Assembly: GCA_910575265.1 (NCBI GenBank)
Contig: CAJTEA010000008.1
Span: 1-64,000, forward strand
Reading direction: 5' to 3'
DNA: 64,000 nt
Source: Oscillospiraceae bacterium
Lineage (GTDB): Bacteria; Bacillota; Clostridia; Oscillospirales; Oscillospiraceae
Below are positions 34,186 through 41,414 of the stretch, one piece after another. Within the stretch, counting starts at the first letter, position 1. The number at the start of each line of letters is the position of its first letter. A program made the translations under genes and the position numbers. The notes below the pieces were generated by a model that did no database searches, was not told the origin of the DNA, and worked only from the letters and a program-made list of their open reading frames with translations.

Positions 34186-34199
34186 AAAACGAATGCTCG
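34186..34199. promoter_or_regulatory. Possible weak SOS box 2
   Basis: AAAACGAATGCTCG fits the same consensus at about 10 of 14 positions, 32 bp from box 1 (three helical turns). Confidence 0.4.
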
Positions 34200-34206
34200 A
34201 CAAAAA

Positions 34207-34231
34207 CGGACGGCCCAATCAGGGCCGTCCG
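34207..34231 (-). terminator. Terminator of the DUF975 gene
   Basis: CGGACGGCCC / GGGCCGTCCG with a 5-nt loop, followed by TTTTTG on the minus strand. Confidence 0.85.
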
Positions 34232-34246
34232 GCAAGGAGATGAAAT

Positions 34247-35134
34247 TTACAGCGGCGGCATTTCAGGCAGGTTTTCCTCGTTGCTGGAGGCGGCCAGCAG
34301 CCGCGCGTCGTAAAAGCCCGCCCGGGCTGTTTCGCGGTAGGGGAGCAGCAGCAGGGACACCGGAATGGTGACCAGCGTGCTTGATATAACCACCGGCATG
34401 GAGTGGATGATATTCAGGGCCTGGTCCTGCCAGGTTTCCGTGAGAAAGGCGTCTACGGTCAGCAGTCCGGCCTGATGGAGGAAAAAGAGGATCACCCCGG
34501 CGGACAGAGCGAAGTTGACAGCCTCCCAGCCGATGAAGGAGAACTCCAGCTTGAACAGCTCCCACTTCCAGCCCCGCATCAGGGCGGCGCTGCGGAGGAT
34601 GGGTATGGTGGAGCCGTCGTCAGGGCGGTCGGCCAGCAGGTAAGGAGCCAGGGCGTACCGGAGGTGGAGGACAATGATCACGGCAATCAGACCGGCGGCA
34701 AAGAGCAGGAGGCTCAGGGTGCCCGCCGCGGCCGAGGTGCTGTTAAGCAGCAGCAAGACCACCGGTATGGCCAGAACAAAGGCCACCGGAAAGTACCAGC
34801 ACAGCACCCGGATATAGATGCCCAGCTCCATCAAAATGACCCGTCCGGCCACAGAAAAGCCCTGGGTCAGGGCGCCGGTGTCCGGGTCCAGCTGCCGGTA
34901 GGTCCACAGAGCCCAAAGGCACAGACCGAACTGGACCACAGTGCGGTACAGCGTCAGCAGAAGCTGGAAAAACAGCTGGACGGTGCGGTCCTCCGGCAGG
35001 GGAAGAAAGCTGATCAGCCAGGACACTCCGGTGGTCATGGCGATATAGGCCAGCGCGATCACCCAGAATTTGGGGTCGGTGAGGGAGATGCGCTCCCGGG
35101 CCAGGTGCTTGAGTTCGTTGCGGTCGATTTCCAT
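34247..35134 (-). CDS. DUF975-family integral membrane protein
   Basis: 295 residues with about six membrane helices (WVIALAYIAMTTGVSWLISF, VVQFGLCLWALWTY, YFPVAFVLAIPVVLLLL, LSLLLFAAGLIAVIIVL and others) and a hydrophilic ends layout. The pattern LRYALAPYLLADRPD, then a region SAALMRGWKWELFKLEFSFIGWE, is typical of DUF975 proteins, in which a helix repeat S..LM.G.K..LF.L.LSF.GW is conserved. Function unknown. It follows the beta-CASP hydrolase gene at 24 nt and ends in a strong terminator, so the two probably form an operon. Confidence 0.85.
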   Translation of the reverse strand: MEIDRNELKHLARERISLTDPKFWVIALAYIAMTTGVSWLISFLPLPEDRTVQLFFQLLLTLYRTVVQFGLCLWALWTYRQLDPDTGALTQGFSVAGRVILMELGIYIRVLCWYFPVAFVLAIPVVLLLLNSTSAAAGTLSLLLFAAGLIAVIIVLHLRYALAPYLLADRPDDGSTIPILRSAALMRGWKWELFKLEFSFIGWEAVNFALSAGVILFFLHQAGLLTVDAFLTETWQDQALNIIHSMPVVISSTLVTIPVSLLLLPYRETARAGFYDARLLAASSNEENLPEMPPL

Positions 35135-35158
35135 GAGACAGTCTCCGTTCCTGAAAGG

Positions 35159-36751
35159 TTATTGCCACTTCTCCATAATCTGTTTGATCTGTTCGGCCAG
35201 CTTGGCCAGATCCTTGTTGGACCGGCCCCTGCTGCGGCTGACCAGGTCGGACAGATCCCGGGACGCGTCCTGAAGCCGCAGATAGGCGGCGGAAGGGGCG
35301 GCGGAGCCGGCGGTTTTCTTGACCTCCAGCACCACGCCCTTGGCCAGCATGCAGTTGGTGGACAGGTCGTAGACCTCCTCGTAGAGGGGGGCGTGGGCGG
35401 GGATGCCCCGCTGGTTCAGGTCGTGGGCGAACAGCTCGGTGACCTCCCGGTCCCCGTGGACCACAAAGACCTGCTTGGGCCGGGGGGCGAAGTGCTCGAT
35501 CCACTCCAGCAGGTGGTCCCGGTCGGCGTGGGAGCTGAGACCCTTGAAGTTGACGATCTTGGCCCGCACGGCGATATCCTCGCCGAAAAGCTTGACGGAT
35601 TTGGCTCCCTCCAGCAGGCGGCGGCCCAAGGTGCCCTCCCCCTGGTAGCCCACAAAGACCACGGCGGACTCGGGACGCCAGAGGTTGTGCTTCAGATGGT
35701 GGCGGATTCGGCCGGCGTCGCACATGCCGGAGGCGGAGATGATGATTTTAGGCGTCTTGTCGTCGTTCAGCGCCCGGGACTCCTCGGTGGAGTGGGTGAG
35801 GGTCAGCCCGGGGAAGGTGAACAGGTTTTCGCCCCCCTGGATGACGGCGATGGCGTCGTCGTCCAGATAGCCGTTCAAATTGCCGGAATATATTTTGGTG
35901 GCCTCCGTAGCCAGGGGGGAGTCCACATAGACCTTGAAGGAGGGCAGAGACTGGACCAGGCCGTCCCGCTTGATCTCCCGCAGGTAGTACAGCAGCTCCT
36001 GGGTGCGGCCCACGGCGAAGGAGGGGATCACGATGTTGCCGCCCTTGGAAAAAACCTCGTCGATCAGGTTGGCCAGAGCCTGGGTGTAGCTCTCCGGGGG
36101 CTCGTGGTTCCGGTCACCGTAGGTGGATTCCATCACCACATAGTCGGCGGCGTCCACAAAGGAGGGGTCCCGGATGATGGGCTGGGCCTCGTTGCCCAGG
36201 TCGCCGGAAAAGACGATCTTTTTGGTAACGCCGTTCTCGGTGGCCCAGATTTCCAGAATGGAGGAACCCAGCAGGTGGCCCGCGTCGCTGAAGCGGATCT
36301 TGACCCCCTCGCAAAGGTCGAAGAGCCAGCCATATTCCACCGTCTCCAGCATGTGGATGGCCTCCTCCGCGTCCATCAGGGTATACAGCGGCTCCACCGG
36401 AGGCAGGCCGGCGCGCTTGCCCTTCTGGTTCTGCCAGTTGGCGTCCCCCTCCTGAATGTGGGCGGAGTCCCGGAGCATGACGGACAGCAGCTGGGCGGTC
36501 AGGCCGGTGGTGAGGATACGGCCGTTAAAGCCCTCCTTCACCAGCAGGGGGAGCCGGCCGGAGTGATCGATATGGGCGTGGGTGACCAGAACATAGTCGA
36601 TGTAATTGGGAGCGAAATCCAGGATATTGCCGTCGTGCTCGTCCTTGCCCTGCTGCAGGCCGCAGTCGATGAGGATTTTTTTGCCATTGACTTCCAGACA
36701 GTGGCAGCTTCCGGTTACCGCGTGGGCGGCGCCGAAAAATGTCAGTTTCAT
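35159..36751 (-). CDS. Metallo-beta-lactamase/beta-CASP RNA hydrolase
   Basis: 530 residues. N-terminal metallo-beta-lactamase motif THAHIDHSGRLPLL (about 57-70) with DAGHLLGSS further on, a beta-CASP domain in the middle (VIPSFAVGRTQELLYYL, VYVDSPLA, IIISASGMCDAGRI) and a C-terminal RMMBL motif (FKGLSSHADRDHLLEWIEHF, FVVHGD). This is the Ysh1/CPSF-73-like group of zinc-dependent RNases, acting on RNA 3' ends or decay. In bacteria its precise substrate is not settled. About 60 C-terminal residues form an extra Lys/Arg-rich tail. Confidence 0.9.
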   Translation of the reverse strand: MKLTFFGAAHAVTGSCHCLEVNGKKILIDCGLQQGKDEHDGNILDFAPNYIDYVLVTHAHIDHSGRLPLLVKEGFNGRILTTGLTAQLLSVMLRDSAHIQEGDANWQNQKGKRAGLPPVEPLYTLMDAEEAIHMLETVEYGWLFDLCEGVKIRFSDAGHLLGSSILEIWATENGVTKKIVFSGDLGNEAQPIIRDPSFVDAADYVVMESTYGDRNHEPPESYTQALANLIDEVFSKGGNIVIPSFAVGRTQELLYYLREIKRDGLVQSLPSFKVYVDSPLATEATKIYSGNLNGYLDDDAIAVIQGGENLFTFPGLTLTHSTEESRALNDDKTPKIIISASGMCDAGRIRHHLKHNLWRPESAVVFVGYQGEGTLGRRLLEGAKSVKLFGEDIAVRAKIVNFKGLSSHADRDHLLEWIEHFAPRPKQVFVVHGDREVTELFAHDLNQRGIPAHAPLYEEVYDLSTNCMLAKGVVLEVKKTAGSAAPSAAYLRLQDASRDLSDLVSRSRGRSNKDLAKLAEQIKQIMEKWQ

Positions 36752-36871
36752 AGTACAGCCTCCTTTGTGTCAATAGGATCTTGTCTCTATTGTACACCTT
36801 CTTTGGGGAAAAAGCTATACCAATTTGTGAATAATGTGTAAATCCGGCGAAATCAGGCGCCGCCAGTGGGA

Positions 36872-37648
36872 TTACAGCAGTCCAAAGTGCTCCAGCGCGG
36901 TGACAATGCCGTCCTCGTCCACCGATTTGGTTACATAGTCGGCCTGACCCTTGACAAAATCATCGGCGTTGCCCATCGCCACCCCGATATGGGCGTGACG
37001 AATCATGGGCAGGTCGTTCTCCCCGTCACCAAAAGCCATGGTTTCCGACCGGTCAAAGCCAAAATGCTCCAGAATGGCGTCCATCCCCCGATCCTTGCCT
37101 CCGCCGGGGGCGATGACATCCACAAAGGCGGGGTGCCAGCGCATCACCTCCAGCCCAGGGAAAAACCGCTCTCCAGCGGCCAGCTCCTCCTCCCTGGTGA
37201 AAAAGGCGGTCATCTGATAGACATCTTCCTCCAGGACCTGCCGCGGCGGAACCGGGTCGGGCAGGGGGAGATTCAGCTGGTTAGGAAAAATGTCGGTTCT
37301 GGGGTCGGGGTTGACAGAGAGGGTGTCTGTCTCGGTGAGAAAAAGACAGGGCGCTTTCGCGGCCTCCAGCAGCTCCACCTGCCGGGCGACTGCCGCTCGG
37401 GGGATGGGGTTGCGGCGGAGCACCTGATCCCTGGTGAAGCAGTACTGGCCGTTGACGGTGATAAAGCCGTCAAAGGGGAACACGCCGGCTGCGGGACCGA
37501 TGGACTTCCGGTGCCGCCCGGTGGCGAGGAACAGCTTGATTCCTGTTTCACGAAGGCGGTGGAGCGCGGCCAGGAGACCAGGCGAGACGCGGTGGGTTTG
37601 AAAGCTGACCAGTGTGCCGTCGATGTCAAAAAAGAGGGCTTTTGTCAT
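36872..37648 (-). CDS. HAD superfamily phosphatase, Cof type
   Basis: 258 residues from ATG 37648 (AAAGGGAG upstream). HAD motif I FFDIDGTLVSF (about 6-16), motif II LATGRH, motif III Lys in the GGGKDRGMDAIL segment and motif IV FGDGENDLPMI. The large cap between motifs II and III marks the Cof/YkrA group, which dephosphorylates sugar phosphates, flavin precursors or PLP-type compounds. Divergent from yabP. Confidence 0.92.
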   Translation of the reverse strand: MTKALFFDIDGTLVSFQTHRVSPGLLAALHRLRETGIKLFLATGRHRKSIGPAAGVFPFDGFITVNGQYCFTRDQVLRRNPIPRAAVARQVELLEAAKAPCLFLTETDTLSVNPDPRTDIFPNQLNLPLPDPVPPRQVLEEDVYQMTAFFTREEELAAGERFFPGLEVMRWHPAFVDVIAPGGGKDRGMDAILEHFGFDRSETMAFGDGENDLPMIRHAHIGVAMGNADDFVKGQADYVTKSVDEDGIVTALEHFGLL

Positions 37649-37728
37649 ATCAATACTCCCTTTTCCATTTCTGCTTTCATTGTACAATAAATCGCTTCCT
37701 GTTTCTATGTGCGAAATGGACGATTTTG

Positions 37729-37758
37729 GCATAAAGGCTGTCCCTCCGTCCATAGGAT
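37729..37758 (+). promoter_or_regulatory. Candidate sigma-E promoter of yabP-yabQ
   Basis: GCATAAA fits the sigma-E -35 consensus KMATAWW, followed after 15 bp by CATAGGAT (6 of 8 to CATACAMT). yabPQ is sigma-E controlled in Bacillus. The spacer is one longer than typical. Confidence 0.5.
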
Positions 37759-37779
37759 AGAGAGAAAGGGGGAATTGAT

Positions 37780-38070
37780 ATGTCATATGAGGAGGACCGG
37801 GCCCGCCCCGCCCTGGGGCACAGGGTCCTGCTGGAGGAGCGGGGGCAGCTGGTGATCTCCGGTGTGGAGGAGGTGGAGAGCTTTGACGAGAGCGCCATTT
37901 TCCTCACCACCGCCCAGGGCCCGCTGGAAATTCAGGGGGAGGGACTGCACATTGAAAAGCTGTCTCTGGACGGAGGCGATCTGAAGGTGGAGGGTCTGGT
38001 AAACGCCCTGATCTATGGGGAGGAGAGCCGGGGAAGGGGCGGCCTGCTGGCCCGGCTGCTGGGCGGATGA
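37780..38070 (+). CDS. yabP: Sporulation protein YabP
   Basis: 96 residues, usual length. Family features: HRVLLEERGQLVISGVEEVESFDESAIFLTT and HIEKLSLDGGDLKVEGLVNALIY. YabP is made in the mother cell and needed for spore coat/cortex-stage development. AAAGGGGGAA precedes ATG 37780. It overlaps yabQ by 4 nt. Confidence 0.93.
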   Translation: MSYEEDRARPALGHRVLLEERGQLVISGVEEVESFDESAIFLTTAQGPLEIQGEGLHIEKLSLDGGDLKVEGLVNALIYGEESRGRGGLLARLLGG

Positions 38071-38759
38071 CTGTTGACGTGCTGCAGCAGAGCCGGGCTC
38101 TGTGTCAGGCTCTGCTGCTGGGCGGAGCTATGGGGGTCGTGTATGACCTGTTCCGCGTTCTGCGGGTTCGAGTCAGGGTTCCACTGCTGGGGCCGCTGCT
38201 GGATCTGCTGTTCTGGCTGGGGGCCACAGGAGCCCTGTTTTTCTGGTCTCAGGACGCCTGGGGCGGCCAGATCCGTCTGTACGGCGCGGCCTTCTGTCTG
38301 GTGGGCGGATCCCTCTATTTTTGGGCGGTCAGCCCCTGGCTGCTCCGGCTGGGCTATCTGGGAGCCGATTTGATCACCGCTCTTTTGGGTATTTTGACCT
38401 TTCCTCTGGGGCTGTTGAAAAGATTTTTCAAAAAAATCAGAAAAATTGTAAAAAACATCTTTCTTTCCGGGACGAAATGGTATAGAATGAGAGGCGTTCC
38501 AAGACAGCTGGATAAGGCTGTCCGCCGCCGCCATCTACGGGAGAGAGGAGAGAGCGCCCATGGAGTTCAAACGAGCCGGATTTTTGACCAAAATCGTGGT
38601 TCTGGCGCTGCTGATTTATATGGCCACCTCTCTGCTGGAGCTGCGGGGGAAAATCCAGGAGGTCCAGGCCCAGCGGGACGAGCTGACCTGGCAGGTGACC
38701 GACCAGCAGCTGGAAAACCGAAAGCTGGCCGACGCCATCGCGAACAGCGACGACCCTGA
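38067..38759 (+). CDS. yabQ: Spore cortex biosynthesis protein YabQ, with long 3' overlap
   Basis: The recognisable protein covers about residues 1-150: QSRALCQALLLGGAMGVVYDLFRVLR, then about four membrane segments (LLDLLFWLGATGALFFW, LYGAAFCLVGGSLYFW, LGADLITALLGILTFPLGLL) and a basic tail FKKIRKIVKNIF. YabQ is an integral membrane protein required for cortex formation. No stop codon occurs before divIC; the frame runs 200 nt into that gene, and the last roughly 65 residues (rich in Gly, Arg, Pro) look like an out-of-frame reading of divIC rather than real protein. Either a long overlap or a lost stop/frameshift; the biological end may be near 38540. Confidence 0.8.
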   Translation: MTVDVLQQSRALCQALLLGGAMGVVYDLFRVLRVRVRVPLLGPLLDLLFWLGATGALFFWSQDAWGGQIRLYGAAFCLVGGSLYFWAVSPWLLRLGYLGADLITALLGILTFPLGLLKRFFKKIRKIVKNIFLSGTKWYRMRGVPRQLDKAVRRRHLRERGESAHGVQTSRIFDQNRGSGAADLYGHLSAGAAGENPGGPGPAGRADLAGDRPAAGKPKAGRRHREQRRP

Positions 38760-38835
38760 GATGCTGGAGCGGGTGGCGCGGGACCGGGGCTATGTGGAAA
38801 AGGACGAGACCCTGTTTATCGACGTGGCCAACTGA
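38560..38835 (+). CDS. divIC: FtsB/DivIC septum formation initiator
   Basis: 91 residues: short cytoplasmic start, one membrane helix (about 11-28, KIVVLALLIYMATSLLE), a coiled coil (KIQEVQAQRDELTWQVTDQQLENRKL) and the conserved end ERVARDRGYVEKDETLFID. It works with FtsL/DivIB in cell division. GAGAGAGGAGAG upstream gives the ribosome site. A TGG-extended -10 like TATAGAAT at 38481-38488 may provide a vegetative promoter separate from yabPQ. Confidence 0.92.
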   Translation: MEFKRAGFLTKIVVLALLIYMATSLLELRGKIQEVQAQRDELTWQVTDQQLENRKLADAIANSDDPEMLERVARDRGYVEKDETLFIDVAN

Positions 38836-38892
38836 AGAGCCGCGCTGTCTTGGCGTGTGTGTTATTCTTACAAGAGAGGATTTGGCGCTTTC

Positions 38893-39345
38893 ATGGAGTT
38901 AGGTGTAGGAGCCATCGTGGATGGCAAGGTGACAGGCATCACAAAGTTCGGGGCGTTTGTGGCCCTGCCGGAGGGAAAATCCGGACTGGTCCATATTTCG
39001 GAGATTGCCTATTCCTATGTGAATGAGGTGAGCGACCATCTGCGCGAGGGGCAGGAGGTCAAGGTGAAGATCATCGGCATCGACCAGGCCAGCCGGATCA
39101 ATCTGTCCATCAAGCAGGTAGAGCCTCCGCCTCAGCGCGCCCCCAGGCAGGGCGGCGGGGGCGGCCGTCCCCGTCAGAGCGGCGGGGTTCAGCGCCCCAT
39201 GGGGTTTGTCCATCAGGCCCCCAAGGAACCTACCGACTTCGAGGACCGGCTGAAGCAGTTTATGCAGTCCTCCGACAGCAAGCTGTCCGAGCTGCGCTAC
39301 ATTGAGAAGAAGGGCGGCAACCGCCGGGGCGGCGGACGCCGGTAA
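38893..39345 (+). CDS. yabR: S1-domain RNA-binding protein YabR
   Basis: 150 residues from ATG 38893; MELGVGAIVDGKVTGITKFGAFV is the family start. One S1 RNA-binding domain (about 1-75: KSGLVHISEIAYSYVNEVSDHL, VKVKIIGID, RINLSIKQ), then a Gly/Pro/Arg-rich linker and an acidic-basic C-terminus ending GGGRR. The ribosome site (AGAGAGGAT) is rather distant. Follows divIC in standard Firmicutes order. Confidence 0.92.
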   Translation: MELGVGAIVDGKVTGITKFGAFVALPEGKSGLVHISEIAYSYVNEVSDHLREGQEVKVKIIGIDQASRINLSIKQVEPPPQRAPRQGGGGGRPRQSGGVQRPMGFVHQAPKEPTDFEDRLKQFMQSSDSKLSELRYIEKKGGNRRGGGRR

Positions 39346-39362
39346 ATGGTTTGTTGACAAGG

Positions 39363-39388
39363 AGGGCCGTTCATGGACGGCCCCCTTT
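39363..39388 (+). terminator. Terminator after yabR
   Basis: GGGCCGT / ACGGCCC stem with a 6-nt loop, then CCTTTTG. Overlaps the spacer before the GNAT gene. Confidence 0.75.
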
Positions 39389-39409
39389 TGACTTATGGAG
39401 GGAACAGAT

Positions 39410-39916
39410 ATGAGCTGCGTGATACGAAAATGGAGGATTTCAGACCGGGAGCGGCTCGCGGAGATGCTGAACAACCCGAAGGTGCTGGACAATCTGCGGG
39501 ACGGCCTGCCTTATCCCTATACCCCGGCGGACGGGGAGGAGTATATCGCTTCCATGCTCGCGGCGGACGAAACCAGGACCTTTGCCTTTGCCATCACTGT
39601 GGACGGCGTGGTGATCGGCAGCGTTGGCGTGTTTCGTCAGGAGAATATCCATTTCCGGACCGCCGAGCTGGGGTACTATATCGGCGAGCCTTACTGGGGG
39701 AAGGGCTATACCACCAGCGCGGTGGAGCAGGTCTGCCGGTACGTCTTTGACCACTCCGACATTCTCCGGATTTTCGCCGAGCCCTTTGCCCGCAATACGG
39801 CCTCCTGCCGTGTGCTGGAGAAGGCGGGGTTTCAGTTTGAGGGGACCCTGCGCGGCAACGCGGTGAAAAACGGCAAGGTGCTGGACATGAAGCTGTACGC
39901 GCTGGTGAGAGCATAA
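39410..39916 (+). CDS. RimJ/RimL-type GNAT acetyltransferase
   Basis: 168 residues from ATG 39410 (GGAGGG 7 nt upstream; the in-frame ATG five codons earlier has no site). GNAT core: AELGYYIGEPYWGKGYTTSAV (acetyl-CoA loop) and EPFARNTASCRVLEKAGFQFEGTLR. This is the RimJ/RimL/SpeG-like branch that acetylates protein N-termini or small amines; substrate not predictable. Single gene; its stop codon lies in the left copy of the 33-nt repeat. Confidence 0.9.
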   Translation: MSCVIRKWRISDRERLAEMLNNPKVLDNLRDGLPYPYTPADGEEYIASMLAADETRTFAFAITVDGVVIGSVGVFRQENIHFRTAELGYYIGEPYWGKGYTTSAVEQVCRYVFDHSDILRIFAEPFARNTASCRVLEKAGFQFEGTLRGNAVKNGKVLDMKLYALVRA

Positions 39917-39940
39917 AAAAAGCGCCCCGTTTGGGGCGCC
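39908..39940. repeat. Left copy of 33-nt direct repeat with terminator hairpin
   Basis: AGAGCATAAAAAAAGCGCCC and the following GTTTGGGGCGCC recur at 41266-41298 with two mismatches in 33. The GCGCCCC/GGGGCGC hairpin with the A-run is a terminator for the leftward DUF6487 gene. The two copies bracket an AT-rich insert. Confidence 0.8.
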
Positions 39941-39949
39941 GGGCCGCTG

Positions 39950-40180
39950 TCAGGTTTCGGGAAATGGCATGATGAGCGTTTTGCAGGAACGGCAGACAAA
40001 AGCAGGATTAGCCTGATTGATACTGCTGAGGAGAGGTGGTGCAAGAGAAATAGCTCTAGTCCCCTTTAAAATGAATGGACTCATTGGCTTTTCCTCTCCC
40101 AGTGGAAGAAAGTAGCTCTTAGGGCTGGCCATCAGACGGCCTTCCTCCATTTCCTGGCCGCAATAAGGGCAGTTGTTCAT
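39950..40180 (-). CDS. Small zinc-ribbon protein (DUF6487-like)
   Basis: 76 residues. N-terminal CPYCGQEMEEGRLMAS and C-terminal FVCRSCKTLIMP supply two CxxC pairs for a zinc ribbon; the layout CPYCGxEMxxG with a later CxxC is that of DUF6487 proteins, of unknown function. GGTGGC upstream of the start is a modest ribosome site. It follows the frameshifted secreted-protein gene by 9 nt on the same strand. Confidence 0.75.
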   Translation of the reverse strand: MNNCPYCGQEMEEGRLMASPKSYFLPLGEEKPMSPFILKGTRAISLAPPLLSSINQANPAFVCRSCKTLIMPFPET

Positions 40181-40189
40181 AGTGCCACC

Positions 40190-41088
40190 TCAAGAAAAGT
40201 TTTTAACGCCAGGGTAGTTATAGGTCCAAAAGTCACAAAACAGCCAATATGCAACTTCATTTGACCTCCATGGCAGGTATCCTTCGTAATAATATGTAGA
40301 CGAATAGCCGCCACCTTCTAATGCAACTTGATACCTATTAGCATCAAAAGTCATTGCACGATTGGTGCTATCAACTGCTTTAACTTTATAATATACGATA
40401 TGGACATAATAATTTTTTACAAAAGCTTTTTGAAATGCTCCATCTACAATATTTACGCCTAGCGAAGATGCTGCGGCAAGAACGAGTTCAGCAACGAGAG
40501 TTTCAGGAGCAAGAAAGATTGTAAGTAAAACTGCGCTAACTACACCTATTGTTTTAGATACTAAAGACCCTAATTCTGCGTTAATTGTTTTATATTGGAA
40601 AGTATCTTTTAATGTTTGCTGATAAACTGATAATGAATAGTTATGTGGATTTGCATATGGATCATAACAGGTATTATAATTAATTTTACCTTGATAAACA
40701 AAAGATGTAGCATTAGGTGCGGAAATAACAGGTGTAGTTTTAGCCGCTGGAGTAGCTATATATTTAGAAACCGGTTCTACTGACTGTTCGACTTTTTGAG
40801 TAGTTGCATCAGTATATGTAATTGAAGCATACATATCTTCAATGCGAGTTGGGTCATAATTAGTTAGAGCTACATCAACTGTGTTGAGTAATACTCCATC
40901 AATATAATGTTCTACATGTGTTTTATTCTTGCTAGAGATAGAGATATAGACACTATTAGATTTTCCTTCAGCGTCAATAAAAGTAATAGGTTTTATATCC
41001 TTTGCTGAGCCGGTTTCAGCGGCGAAAGCAGGAGTTATAATAGAACTAATGATAGAAAAAGCAGTATTCCAGAGAGAATTTTTTTCAT
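40190..41088 (-). pseudogene. AT-rich secreted protein gene with A7 frameshift in the signal peptide
   Basis: AAAGGAG lies before ATG 41088, but the frame from that ATG stops after 17 codons. With one more A in the A7 run (41079-41085) the same start would read a good signal peptide (MKKNSLWNTAFSIISSII, then TPAFAAE) and run on without stops for about 300 residues to 40190. The predicted mature protein has a beta-rich start (KPITFIDAEGKSNSVYISIS), a hydrophobic centre (LVSKTIGVVSAVLLTIFLAP, LVLAAASSLGVNIVDGAF) and an aromatic-rich end (YSSTYYYEGYLPWRSN). Base composition is far more AT-rich than the neighbours. I do not recognise the family. A toxin/bacteriocin-like or surface protein is possible but unproven. 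Either phase-variable, decayed, or an indel in the read. Confidence 0.7.
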
Positions 41089-41265
41089 GAGTATGCTCCT
41101 TTCATAGCAATGTAAAATAGTGCGATAAATCGAGCATTTTCATAAAACATTGGTAACACCCCATTCCTTAATATTGATAAATATACTATAACACCGAAAG
41201 ACGTAAAAGTCAACAATAAATTATGTATAATTGCAAAAAATATGTATATGTTGTTGCGACAGTTT

Positions 41266-41298
41266 AGAGCATAAAAAAGACGCCCCGTTTGGGGCGCC
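41266..41298. repeat. Right copy of 33-nt direct repeat
   Basis: Same sequence as 39908-39940 with two mismatches. It marks where GC content returns to normal. The 41089-41414 gap otherwise holds AT-rich sequence belonging to the insert and a short leader of the amidohydrolase gene; no gene seen. Confidence 0.8.
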
Positions 41299-41414
41299 CA
41301 TGTGCGGGGAGAGACTCGCACAAAGCATATTGGTCGAGCTGGGACAAGTCTACCATAATTTGCCAATTAAGTCAATGGGAACCTTTGTCAGTTTTTGTCT
41401 ATGGAGGAATTGAT

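Noticed and set aside
34403-36841. An 812-codon open frame opposite the beta-CASP hydrolase and DUF975 genes
   Set aside because: Spans two real genes and the gap between them, and its sequence is low-complexity Gly/Val/Asp/Gln.
41085-41366. A 93-codon minus-strand frame over the insert border
   Set aside because: It ends inside the start region of the secreted-protein gene, crosses the repeat and has no ribosome site or family resemblance.
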